From: JAFDZV01 sp048594725
GTDB taxonomy: Bacteria > Bacteroidota > Ignavibacteria > OLB7
DNA: 64,000 nucleotides
NCBI GenBank assembly: GCA_048594725.1
Contig: JBMDXA010000164.1
Location: forward strand, 1-64,000
Direction: 5' to 3'
This document shows positions 8,489-17,500 of the stretch, one piece after another. Positions within the stretch are counted from its first letter, which is position 1. Each line of letters begins with the position of its first letter. The notes beneath the pieces are model-generated. The model made no database searches. It was not told where the DNA came from and was given only the letters and a program-made list of their open reading frames with translations. Made by a program: the position numbers and the translations under genes.

Positions 8489-8504
8489 GAATATTGCAAT
8501 ATTC
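8489..8504. promoter_or_regulatory. Perfect 16-bp palindrome, candidate operator
   Basis: GAATATTGCAATATTC is a perfect inverted repeat in an AT-rich patch of otherwise GC-rich sequence, upstream of bcp and downstream of the cupin gene. The binding protein is unknown; placement upstream of a peroxidase gene is suggestive only. Confidence 0.4.
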
Positions 8505-8703
8505 GAATTTCATTCGCCGGCGCTACTGGCATAGCGCGACAGCATGATTTCCCCGGAATGAATTTTCCCCGGAATTTCAATGCGAATACGTTGCCGCCCC
8601 GCATGGGGTCCGGTTTCCCAGGCACGGACGATGGACTACGAGCCAGGCGCCGCGCCCGAACCGGCGAAATCCCCCTCTATCCGCATTCATCGAAATCCCT
8701 TCT

Positions 8704-9036
8704 CTAGTTCTTCCGCCCCGGATGCGGGGCCATCGATACGAGGAGAACAAGAGGAGCGTCGGCATCGTTCCTGACGCCGTGCGGTACTCCCGCACCCGCC
8801 ACGCACCCCTGGCCGGCAGAGAGATGATGTTCCTCCTGGCCGATCAGAAACACGCCCTCTCCCTGAAGCACGAAATAAAGTTTGTCGTTTTCGGCATGGG
8901 TATGAGCCTTCTGTTCGCCGCCGGGCCCGAGCAGATAATAATCCACGAACATCCTGTCGGATTCGAACTGTGTGAATTTTTTCAGCGAGCCCGTTGCATC
9001 CGTTTCCGGAAGCGTCGTGTAACTGTGAATGATCAT
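8704..9036 (-). CDS. Small cupin-domain protein
   Basis: The start at 9036 (MIIHSYTTLPE) is preferred over a longer frame, because residues before it read like non-coding sequence and the cupin fold begins soon after. The 110-residue product is a single cupin barrel. Motif 1 is present as HTHAENDKLYFVLQGEG, giving the two histidines and glutamate that bind metal. Motif 2 is GAGVPHGVRN, with the expected proline, glycine and a histidine next to the usual position. Single-domain cupins act as dioxygenases, isomerases or metal or sugar sensors, so no specific reaction can be assigned. It is divergent from the first macroglobulin gene across 110 bases. Confidence 0.82.
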   Translation of the reverse strand: MIIHSYTTLPETDATGSLKKFTQFESDRMFVDYYLLGPGGEQKAHTHAENDKLYFVLQGEGVFLIGQEEHHLSAGQGCVAGAGVPHGVRNDADAPLVLLVSMAPHPGRKN

Positions 9037-9146
9037 TACGTGTAGGTTGATTGTCCCATAAAGGCGCGCCGAATCTAGAGAATGAAACAACCGGAGGCAA
9101 ACGCTGTCGCCATGGCAGTGCCATCCCGGCAACTCACGAGGTGTGT

Positions 9147-12100
9147 ATGAATATTCTCATTCGGCATATACGAACATGTGCCACGGCCATGCTGGTGCTG
9201 GCTTCGGCGGCGGCCGCGCAGACCACCGGATCGCTCAGCGGCCGGATCTACGATGCAAGCAATGTACCGCTTCAGAGAGCAACGGTACGATTGCTGGGAA
9301 CCACAAAGGGGGCCATCACGAAAAACGATGGCAGCTTTCTGATAACCGGCATCCCCGCCGGCCATTACCGGATTCAGATAAGCGCAACGGGCTACCCCTC
9401 CAAGGTGGTGGTCACCCGCATCACCCCCGATCGCACCACCCAGCTCAACGAGGGGTTCTCCCCCTCCTATGCAATGGCCCCCTATGGGGATGAGGTGATC
9501 TTTTTCAATCCCGCCCGGCCGGTGGTCTATCTGCCGTTCCACGCCACCATCGCCGATGCCGCACTCTCGTTGAAAGCCTATCGCCTGGAGGAGACTCTGG
9601 AGCCCTTCCTTGCAGGCCATCCCGGCATGCCGGCGAAGAAACCCGCATCACCGGAGGAAACACCTCGCAAGGGGAACCGCCTGGCCGCGATCTGGGAGTA
9701 CAACATCCCCCCCGGCAGCAGCGGCGGCATCGAGATCCCCGCCCCGATGCGCGAGCCGGGAGTATACGGCGTGGAAGTACGGGATGCTTCGCAGACGCTC
9801 CGTAGAAGTTATACGGTGGTGGTCTCCGAGATCGGTATGATCGTGAAGCAGACAGGGGAAGGCGTTGTGGCGTATCTGGCGAACGCCATCACCGGGGAAC
9901 GCGAGATCGGTTTTCCGGTGACGGCGGCAATCAACGGCACTCCCCTGGGAACCTTCACCAGCCGCGAGGACGGCACCATCACGATTCCGATCGGCACGAA
10001 GTATCCGGCGGCACGCACCATGCTCTTCTACGGCGAGCACGATGGCGATATCCTTCTGCTCACCTCCACCTATAACGGATTGGCAGCCGAGGATCGCTCG
10101 CAGATATTCCTCCATACCGACAAGCCGGTCTATCGCCCCGAACAGAAGGTGAACTTCCGGGGCATCGCCAGAAAGAGCCGTGGGAGCAACGACTACACCA
10201 CCGTGAGCAGCGGCCTGGCGTACGCCGAGATGCACGACTCGCGCGGGAGCACCGTGGCGCGCGATACCGCCACGATATCCGATCTCGGAACCTTCGCCGG
10301 ATCATTCCAGCTTGGAGCCGAGCCGCCGCTCGGAGGCTATACCATCACAGCAAGAGTGGCTGGCATGCAGGGAAGCTCCTCCTTTGCGGTAGAGGAATAC
10401 AAGAAGCCGGAGTTCGCCGTGGCCGTGGAGATGTCCCGCGCAAGTTTCAAGGCGGGAGAAGCCGTGGAGGCGACCGTCAAGGCACGCTATTTCTTCGGCT
10501 CGCCGGTCTCCCGCGCACAGGTGGAATACAGCGTCTACCGCACCCCGATGCCCGGCTCCGATACTCCGGCTCCGGGATCGGCCGGCGCCGAAAAGCCGAA
10601 CACGATGCTGATACACACCGCCAGAGGCGAACTGAAGGAGGATGGCACCTACGCCATCAGCTATCCCACGTCGAAGGAGGACCGCAGGAACTACACCTAC
10701 GCGATCCGCGTCGATGTGGCCGACAACAGCCGCCGCACGGTCAGCGGGAACGGATCGGCCAGCGTCACCCACGGCGACTTCGAGGTGAAGGTGGAGACCG
10801 CGCGGAATCTCTATATCGCCCCGGACCGGATGGAGGCGGCCGTGCGCATCCGCCGCTTCGACGGAAAGCGCGGAGAGAAGATCCCCTTCATCCTCTCGGC
10901 CCGGCGCATCCGCTGGGAGAAGCTGGATAACGGCACCACTCGCCAGCAGACGGAGATCCTCCGCAATATCGCCGGGGTCACCGATGAGCAGGGGAACGGC
11001 ACCGTCGAGATCGGTACGATGGCGGGGGGCTATCTGGAACTGCGCGCGGAGGCCGTCTCCGGCGCCGATACCTCCTCCGGCTTCCGCTATGTCTATTCCT
11101 ACGACGGCGTCTTCGACGACTGGAGCATGCCGGGTAACGAAATGCAGATCGTCCCGGAAAAGGAGATCTACAACCCCGGCGAACGTCTCCGGGCGCTGGT
11201 GATACCGCCAACGTCCGGACCCGACCTCTTCATCTCCGCCGAGGGGAGCCGCCTGCACTCGTACCAGGTGCGCCCGGCATTGAACGCTATCATCGTGGAT
11301 ATGCCGGTGAACGAGGCCCACAGTCCGAATTTTTTCCTGGCAGTGACCGCATTCAGCAACGGACGGCAGATCGACGCCATACGGGAGATTACCGTGCCGG
11401 CGGAGCATCGCAGGATCGACCTGCGGATCACCACCGACAAGAAGTCCTACAAGCCAGGAGAGAAAGGGCGGTTGATGGTGAGCGCGCGCGACCATCGCGG
11501 CCGCCCGATGCGGGGGGTGGATGTGGCGCTCGCCGGAGTTGATGCATCCATCTATGAGATATCCCCGGACATCACCTCGCCGATGCTGGCGACCTTCTAC
11601 GCTCCTCTGGTAAACGCTGTGGCAACCCAGGGGCAGATCGGGCCGGACCAGAAGATCATCAACGACTATCTGAATGCCTACCGCAACCGGAAGGCGAGCG
11701 TAGGAACCATCGCCTCGACAAGGGTGGGCAACGGCATATCGATCCGTAGCGCACGCGCCAGCGCGGGCGATGAGGTCAGGGAGTTGAACGCAACGGATAT
11801 CATCGAGCTTGCGGCCATGCCCGAGGAGGCCATCTATACTACCGCCTCGGCCTCCTCCATCAGAGAAGTCGAGGTACTGAGCTCGGGGTTCGGGGCAGAT
11901 TACGGAGATGTGCTCTCAGGCGTTGTTGCGGTCACGAACCGCAGGGCGCCGCCGGTCATCCGCTCCGACTTCAGGGATGTGATGCTCTGGCTCCCCTCGG
12001 TCCGCACCGACTCCAGGGGAACCGCGGCCGTGGATCTCGCGTTTCCGGACAACCTCACCACCTGGCGTTTCGCGGCGCGGGGAATCGACAGGAACACATC

Positions 12101-14165
12101 GGTCGGGGAAACGACGCAGGACGTGGTTGCCCGCAAGAACCTGCTGGTCCGCATGGAAACGCCGCGCTTTATGACCCAGGGGGATGAGCTGGCGATAGCG
12201 ACCACGGTGCACAACTACCTCCCGGTGGCACAGACCGTACGGGTGCAGTTCGCCGGGAAGAATCTTGCGGTGGCCGCGCACAGCCGCACCGTCACTATCC
12301 CGGCCAACGGCGAAAGCCGCATCGACTGGCAGGTGACGGCATCGACGCTCGACACCGCGCGCATGGCGGTGCGTGCAATGGGAGATGATGAGTCCGATGC
12401 GATGGAGATGGCCGTGCCGGTGCTGCCGCGCGGGCTCCAGCGCAGAAACAGCTCCACGGTGCGCCTGGCACGAGAGACCTCCATCGGTACCATGCAGTTC
12501 CGGATACCGCAGGGAAGCAGCCCAGAAGGGCGCTCGCTGAACATCTCTCTTTCCCCGTCGGTCAGCAGCTCCATGATGGGAGCGCTGGATGATCTGATAG
12601 GCTACCCGTACGGCTGCGCCGAGCAGACCATGACCCGGTTCCTCCCCACGATCGTGGTAGCGGACGCGGTACGCCAGCTCCATATCCCGTTCGACAGCAC
12701 CAAGCTGGCGGAGATGCCGAAGATGGTGCAGGCCGGTCTGGATCGCCTTTACGGGTTCCAGCATGCCGACGGGGGTTGGGGATGGTGGGAGCATGATGAG
12801 ACGCACCCGTTCATGACCGCCTATATCATGTACGGCCTGAGCGTGGCGCGGACGGCCGGATACAAGGTCGATCCCGCCCGGTTCGATCGCGGTTTCGCCT
12901 CGCTCCGCCGCCAGATCGAGTCGCGCGCGCCGGCCGGCAACTACGGCGAGGAACGCTCCACGCTCGATGCCCCCTCGGAAGCCTATATGCTCTATGTGGC
13001 GAGCTTCATCAGCAGGGAACGGCCGGATAAGCTCTACAACCAGCGCACCGCCGCCCTGGCAGCAGCGCCGGGAATCAACGACTATGCAGTGGCCCTGCTG
13101 GCGCTGGCGGCATCGCAGCAGGGAGATCTGAAGCTGGCGAGCGCGCTCTCCGGCCGGCTTGCAACCACCGCTCATCAGACCGATTCCACGGTCAACTGGA
13201 GCGGCCAGACCTGGGATCACAGCTGGCAGAACGACCAGGTGGAGACATCGGCCTATGCGTTGAAGGCGCTGCTGGGGAGCAGCAGCCAGGATGAGATGAT
13301 AGCCCGGAGCGTGGACTGGCTGATGCTGCAGCGCGATGGGAATTCCTGGGGCAACACCCGCCAGACCGCGATGGTGCTCTATACGCTGATCGACTATGTG
13401 CGCCAGATGAGCCTTGCCGGCTCGCAGTACCGTATCGCGGTGAAGGTCAACGGCCGGGAGGTGTTCAACCGGAAGCTGACGCGCGATGAGCTGCTCGGCC
13501 CCGATCTCCGTATCGCTCTGGGCGCCGGCGATCTGCGCGATGGCGACAACGAGATCACCATCGAGAAGGATGGCGATGGAGGGCTGGTGGCATCGGCCGC
13601 CCTCACCTACTACACCGAGGTATCCGCCATCAGGGCGGCCGACAACGGCTTCTCCGTGGAACGCGAATATCATACGCTCCGCAAGGAGAAAAGCGGCGAG
13701 GGATATATCTACCGGAAAGCTCCCTTCACCGGGACGGTTGCCAGCGGCGAGGAGATGCTGGTCAGGATCAAGGTGCGCTCCGGCATGGGACGTGAATATT
13801 TCATGCTGGAAGATCCCCTCCCGGCCGGATGCGAGGTGGTGAATGATGTTGGCGGATTCATCATCGAGGGGGAGAACGATTACAGCGGCGCACCGGCCGG
13901 AGAGACCGGAACATGGCGCTGGTGGTATGCCAGCCGCGAGCTACGTGATGAAAAGATCGCGTTCTTCGCCACGGCCCTGGAGCCGGGGGAATACGAGTTC
14001 AGCTATATCCTCCGCGCGCAGATCCCCGGCATCTACAACGTGATGCCGTCGCTCGGCATGCTGGCCTACTATCCGGAAGTCTACGGCAACAGCAACCCGT
14101 TGCGAATGACGATCACCGAAAAGCGCACGGCACGGCCGGAGGAGGAACTTCCCTCCCTCCGGTAA
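9147..14165 (+). CDS. Thioester alpha-2-macroglobulin-like protein 1, with TonB-receptor-like modules
   Basis: The start at 9147 has a GAGG box and begins a signal peptide (MNILIRHIRTCATAMLVLAS, cleaved near AAAAQ); there is no lipobox. The 1672-residue product starts with a carboxypeptidase-regulatory-like domain (about 24-100, GSLSGRIYDASNVPLQRATV). Macroglobulin domains follow, including HTDKPVYRPEQKVNF near 315. The bait region lies at about 840-935, then SDFRDVMLW and the thioester motif GCAEQ with Cys1157 and Gln1160. The terpenoid-cyclase-like thioester domain contains DGGWGWWEHDE. A receptor-binding-like end (LRAQIPGIYNVMPSLGM) completes it. Such proteins trap attacking proteases by covalent attachment after bait cleavage. 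Uniquely among the three paralogues, the bait region contains a stretch like a TonB-receptor plug (875-932). Confidence 0.93.
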   Translation: MNILIRHIRTCATAMLVLASAAAAQTTGSLSGRIYDASNVPLQRATVRLLGTTKGAITKNDGSFLITGIPAGHYRIQISATGYPSKVVVTRITPDRTTQLNEGFSPSYAMAPYGDEVIFFNPARPVVYLPFHATIADAALSLKAYRLEETLEPFLAGHPGMPAKKPASPEETPRKGNRLAAIWEYNIPPGSSGGIEIPAPMREPGVYGVEVRDASQTLRRSYTVVVSEIGMIVKQTGEGVVAYLANAITGEREIGFPVTAAINGTPLGTFTSREDGTITIPIGTKYPAARTMLFYGEHDGDILLLTSTYNGLAAEDRSQIFLHTDKPVYRPEQKVNFRGIARKSRGSNDYTTVSSGLAYAEMHDSRGSTVARDTATISDLGTFAGSFQLGAEPPLGGYTITARVAGMQGSSSFAVEEYKKPEFAVAVEMSRASFKAGEAVEATVKARYFFGSPVSRAQVEYSVYRTPMPGSDTPAPGSAGAEKPNTMLIHTARGELKEDGTYAISYPTSKEDRRNYTYAIRVDVADNSRRTVSGNGSASVTHGDFEVKVETARNLYIAPDRMEAAVRIRRFDGKRGEKIPFILSARRIRWEKLDNGTTRQQTEILRNIAGVTDEQGNGTVEIGTMAGGYLELRAEAVSGADTSSGFRYVYSYDGVFDDWSMPGNEMQIVPEKEIYNPGERLRALVIPPTSGPDLFISAEGSRLHSYQVRPALNAIIVDMPVNEAHSPNFFLAVTAFSNGRQIDAIREITVPAEHRRIDLRITTDKKSYKPGEKGRLMVSARDHRGRPMRGVDVALAGVDASIYEISPDITSPMLATFYAPLVNAVATQGQIGPDQKIINDYLNAYRNRKASVGTIASTRVGNGISIRSARASAGDEVRELNATDIIELAAMPEEAIYTTASASSIREVEVLSSGFGADYGDVLSGVVAVTNRRAPPVIRSDFRDVMLWLPSVRTDSRGTAAVDLAFPDNLTTWRFAARGIDRNTSVGETTQDVVARKNLLVRMETPRFMTQGDELAIATTVHNYLPVAQTVRVQFAGKNLAVAAHSRTVTIPANGESRIDWQVTASTLDTARMAVRAMGDDESDAMEMAVPVLPRGLQRRNSSTVRLARETSIGTMQFRIPQGSSPEGRSLNISLSPSVSSSMMGALDDLIGYPYGCAEQTMTRFLPTIVVADAVRQLHIPFDSTKLAEMPKMVQAGLDRLYGFQHADGGWGWWEHDETHPFMTAYIMYGLSVARTAGYKVDPARFDRGFASLRRQIESRAPAGNYGEERSTLDAPSEAYMLYVASFISRERPDKLYNQRTAALAAAPGINDYAVALLALAASQQGDLKLASALSGRLATTAHQTDSTVNWSGQTWDHSWQNDQVETSAYALKALLGSSSQDEMIARSVDWLMLQRDGNSWGNTRQTAMVLYTLIDYVRQMSLAGSQYRIAVKVNGREVFNRKLTRDELLGPDLRIALGAGDLRDGDNEITIEKDGDGGLVASAALTYYTEVSAIRAADNGFSVEREYHTLRKEKSGEGYIYRKAPFTGTVASGEEMLVRIKVRSGMGREYFMLEDPLPAGCEVVNDVGGFIIEGENDYSGAPAGETGTWRWWYASRELRDEKIAFFATALEPGEYEFSYILRAQIPGIYNVMPSLGMLAYYPEVYGNSNPLRMTITEKRTARPEEELPSLR

Positions 14166-14199
14166 TGCACCGGCATCGGTACTATTCCCGTACGTTGCA

Positions 14200-14246
14200 G
14201 GGCATCGCGGCATGATGAGGATCGCTCATCGCCGCGGTGCCCTTTG
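14200..14246 (+). terminator. Terminator after macroglobulin gene 1
   Basis: GGGCATCGCGGC pairs with GCCGCGGTGCCC (one G-U pair). An inner GATGA/TCATC stem extends the hairpin, and TTTGT follows. It lies 35 bases after the stop codon. Confidence 0.75.
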
Positions 14247-14261
14247 TACATCAAGAGACGG

Positions 14262-14300
14262 GGATATTTTCGATTTTGGATTTTCGATTTTCGATTGGGG
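14262..14300 (+). repeat. GATTTTS heptamer array, family A
   Basis: Plus-strand units GATTTTG, GATTTTC, GATTTTC are preceded by a degenerate unit and closed by GATTGGGG. The array follows macroglobulin gene 1 and its terminator, cap pointing away from that gene. Confidence 0.85.
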
Positions 14301-14359
14301 AACGATGGCCGGCTCCGATGCATCTTCAAGCCGGATTTTCCGCCGGGCTTGCAACAGTG

Positions 14360-14419
14360 GGCGACGGACTACAGGCAACGGACTCCCTCGTAAATCAGAA
14401 ATCGTACATCGTAAATCCC
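14360..14419 (-). repeat. Family B array followed by an inverted family A array
   Basis: 14360-14386 has plus-strand units ACGGACT, ACAGGCA, ACGGACT. 14389-14419 read on the minus strand has GATTTAC, GATGTAC, GATTTCT and GATTTACGAGG. It lies upstream of macroglobulin gene 2 with the cap end pointing away from that gene. Confidence 0.7.
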
Positions 14420-14518
14420 GTTACGCGCTCCGGATTCAACGTCTTACCTACAGAAAGGTCTGATGCACAGCCTCCGAATATGAAGAATTGCAGACGATAG
14501 AAGAACCCAGGCACAGCA

Positions 14519-17500
14519 ATGAAATTCAATCCTCTCCTCACGAAAATTCTCATCATCCTCTCGGCTATGGCCGCATTTGCATTCAACGGCGATGATAATC
14601 CGGTGGAGTTCTATCTCTCCACCAACCGCATCTACAGTCCCGGCGATCAGGGCATCTCCGTTGATTTCGGCGGGCGGATAGACCGGCAGAGAACCCTGGA
14701 ACTCCAGGCGTTCCGGATACTCGATCCGGTACAGTTCTTCCTGGCCCAGCAGAACCCCCATTCCCCCGGCTCTTCGTCGGCGGAGGGGAAAGATCCGTTC
14801 AACCTCCGCGATGCGAAACGCTTCACCTCGGTGGCGAAATGGGACCACAGGGTGAAGTCGCGCGATAAATACTGGCAGTACGAGTCGATCCCGGTTCCGC
14901 TGAAGGAAAAAGGGGTCTATCTGGTGCAGGCCGGGGCCAGCGGCAAGGTGGCATCCACGGTGGTGATCGTCACCGAGCTCGGCATGGTGGTGAAACAGAC
15001 CAAGGGAGAGGCTCTCGCCTTTGTGGTCAACCGCCGCAATGGGGAGCGCGTCACCGGCATCCCGGTGACCTTCAGCAAGGGGGGCACCAACTCGGTTACC
15101 GCCACTACCGGCGGCGACGGTATCGCCACCGCATCCACCGATGCGCTCCTGGAACGGGTTCGTGACGATGAGACCGACTGGGGAGGCTGGGGTTACGGAG
15201 GGCAGATCGTGGTGCTGGGCGGAAAGGGGGATGATTTCGCCATCTCCGACTCCTATTATTACGGTTCCTACGGGCAGGGTGCCGGCAGTACCCTCTTCTA
15301 CCTTCATACCGATCGCCCGGTCTACCGCCCCGCACAGAACGTCTACTATCGCGGTATCGCCCGGCGCGTCGGCGATGACGGCACCTACCAGGATGTGAAG
15401 GAGGATTCGGCCCATATCGAGGTGACCGATGCACGCGGCGGCTCCATCGCCAAGGATACCCTCCCGATCTCCGACTTCGGCACCTTCAACGGCGAGCTTA
15501 CCCTGGCCGATGAGCCGCCGCTCGGCAATTATACCATCACCGTCACCATCGGCGACCGGCAGCAGAGCTTCAATTTCGCCGTGGAGGAATACAAGAAGCC
15601 GGAATACGAGGTGATAGTCTCCACCGACAAGGAACAGTATACCCGCGGGGATGCTATCAAGGCCAGGGTGAAGGCAGATTATTATTTCGGCTCCCCGGTT
15701 GCCGAGGGAGAGGTGGAATATTTCGTCTACCGCTCCCGCTACTGGCGCCCCTGGTGGTGGCGTTCGAAATGGTCGTATCTGTTCGAGGATGGCGATGGCA
15801 GGTACTACGGGCGCTCCAATATGGAGATGGTCCACTCCGGGCGCGGCAAGCTGAACCCCGACGGCACCTATGAGTTCAGCTACGCCACCCCCGCGGATGC
15901 CGATGACGACTACACCTACCGGATCCAGGCCAACGTGGTGGACGCCAGCCGCCGCTCCATCGCCGGCTCGGCGTCGGTCAGGGTGACGCGCGGCGAATTC
16001 TATGTCACCGCCGCTACCGGCAAGTATGTCTACAAGCCGGATGAGGAGGCGGTTGTGAACGTGGAGACGATCGCGTTCGATGGCGACAAGGGGATCTCCG
16101 CGCCGTTCGATGTCCGCGTTGAACGGGTCTGGTGGGATGAGCGCCCGCGCGATCGTGGCGGCCGCCGCGAGGAGATCGTCTGGCGCGGCTCCGGCTCCAC
16201 CAATGCCGACGGCACCGGCTCGGTGAAGTTCAAGGTGGGCAGGGCCGGCTACTACTCGGTAGTGGTGGAGGCCAAGGACAGGCGCGGCAACAAGGTGAGC
16301 GCCACCGGCTCCATGTACGTTACCGACGGCTCCTATGCGCAGTGGTACAATGAAGACCCCAGCGCCGTGCAGATCATCCCGGACCGCGATCTGTACAAGC
16401 CCGGGGAGACCATGAGCGCGCTGGTCATCATGCCGGTGCCGAACATCGATGTGCTGATAAGCAGGGAGGGCTCGGCGCTCTACGGCTATCAGGTGGAACG
16501 CCTCAGCTCCACATCGGCAATCGTGCGGGTGAAGATCGAGGATCGCCTGGCTCCGATGTTCTATATGAATGCCTCGGCCATCGCCGGAGAGCAGTTCTAC
16601 AACGGCAGCACCCGCGTGGCCGTGGAGCCCGAGGGGAAGGTGATACGCCTGGAGGTGAAGACCGATCGCCCGGAATACAAGCCGGGAGAGAAGGGGAAGG
16701 TGACCGTGCGCGCCATCGGCGGTGACGGCGAGCCGGTGCCGGGAACCGATATCGCCATCGGCGTGGTGGATGAGGCGCTCTACGCCATCCGCCCGGATGC
16801 CACACAGGATATCCAGAAGGCGTTCTACGGTCCCCGTGGCAACGACGTGATGACCAATACCTCGCTCAACTTCAGCTTCTATGCCCACGCCCAGGCCGGC
16901 AATGTGGGGGCACGCGGCATGGCCGCCGAATCGGATGCCGCCATGGCTCCCCCTCCCCCGCCGGCCCCGATGATGGCGAAACGGGCAATGCTCCAGGACG
17001 GCCAGCAGTCGCTGGTGGAACCGGCCATCAGAAGCGATTTCCGCGACCTGATGTTCTGGACCCCCTCGGTCCGCACCGATGCACGAGGCTACGCCACCGT
17101 GGATGTATCCTTCCCGGATAACCTCACCACCTGGCGCATCACCGCGCGCGGCGTCACCAGGGCGACCGCGGTGGGCCAGGCCAGCGCCGAGGTTATCGCC
17201 CGCAAGGATCTCCTCGTCCGTATGGAAACGCCCCGCTTCCTGACGGAGGGAGATGAGCTTGTGATAGCCACGACCGTGCACAACTACCTCTCCACCGAGA
17301 AGCGCACCAAGGTGCTCTTCACCGCCGAGGGGGCTCGCCAGGAGAGCCGCGAGCAGGAGGTCACGATCGCCCCGAACGGCGAGCGCCGCATCGACTGGCG
17401 CATCAAGGCCGAGAAGATCGGCACGGCGAAGCTGACCGTAAAGGCGCTGACAAACGAGGAATCCGATGCAATGGAGCTTTCGGTGCCGATACTTCCGCAG

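Larger units (their letters stand above)
8359..8703. other. Intergenic region upstream of bcp
   Basis: No gene is supported in these 345 bases. They contain a family B heptamer array (8418-8450), an AT-rich patch with a 16-bp palindrome (8489-8504) and two direct copies of TTTCCCCGGAAT 16 bases apart near 8549-8576. The bcp promoter should lie in the first 100 bases. Confidence 0.6.
14166..14518. other. Intergenic region between macroglobulin genes 1 and 2
   Basis: No gene is supported. The region holds a terminator (14200-14246), a family A heptamer array pointing downstream (14262-14300), a family B array (14360-14386) and an inverted family A array (14389-14419). The two family A arrays therefore face each other between the genes. 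Confidence 0.7.
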
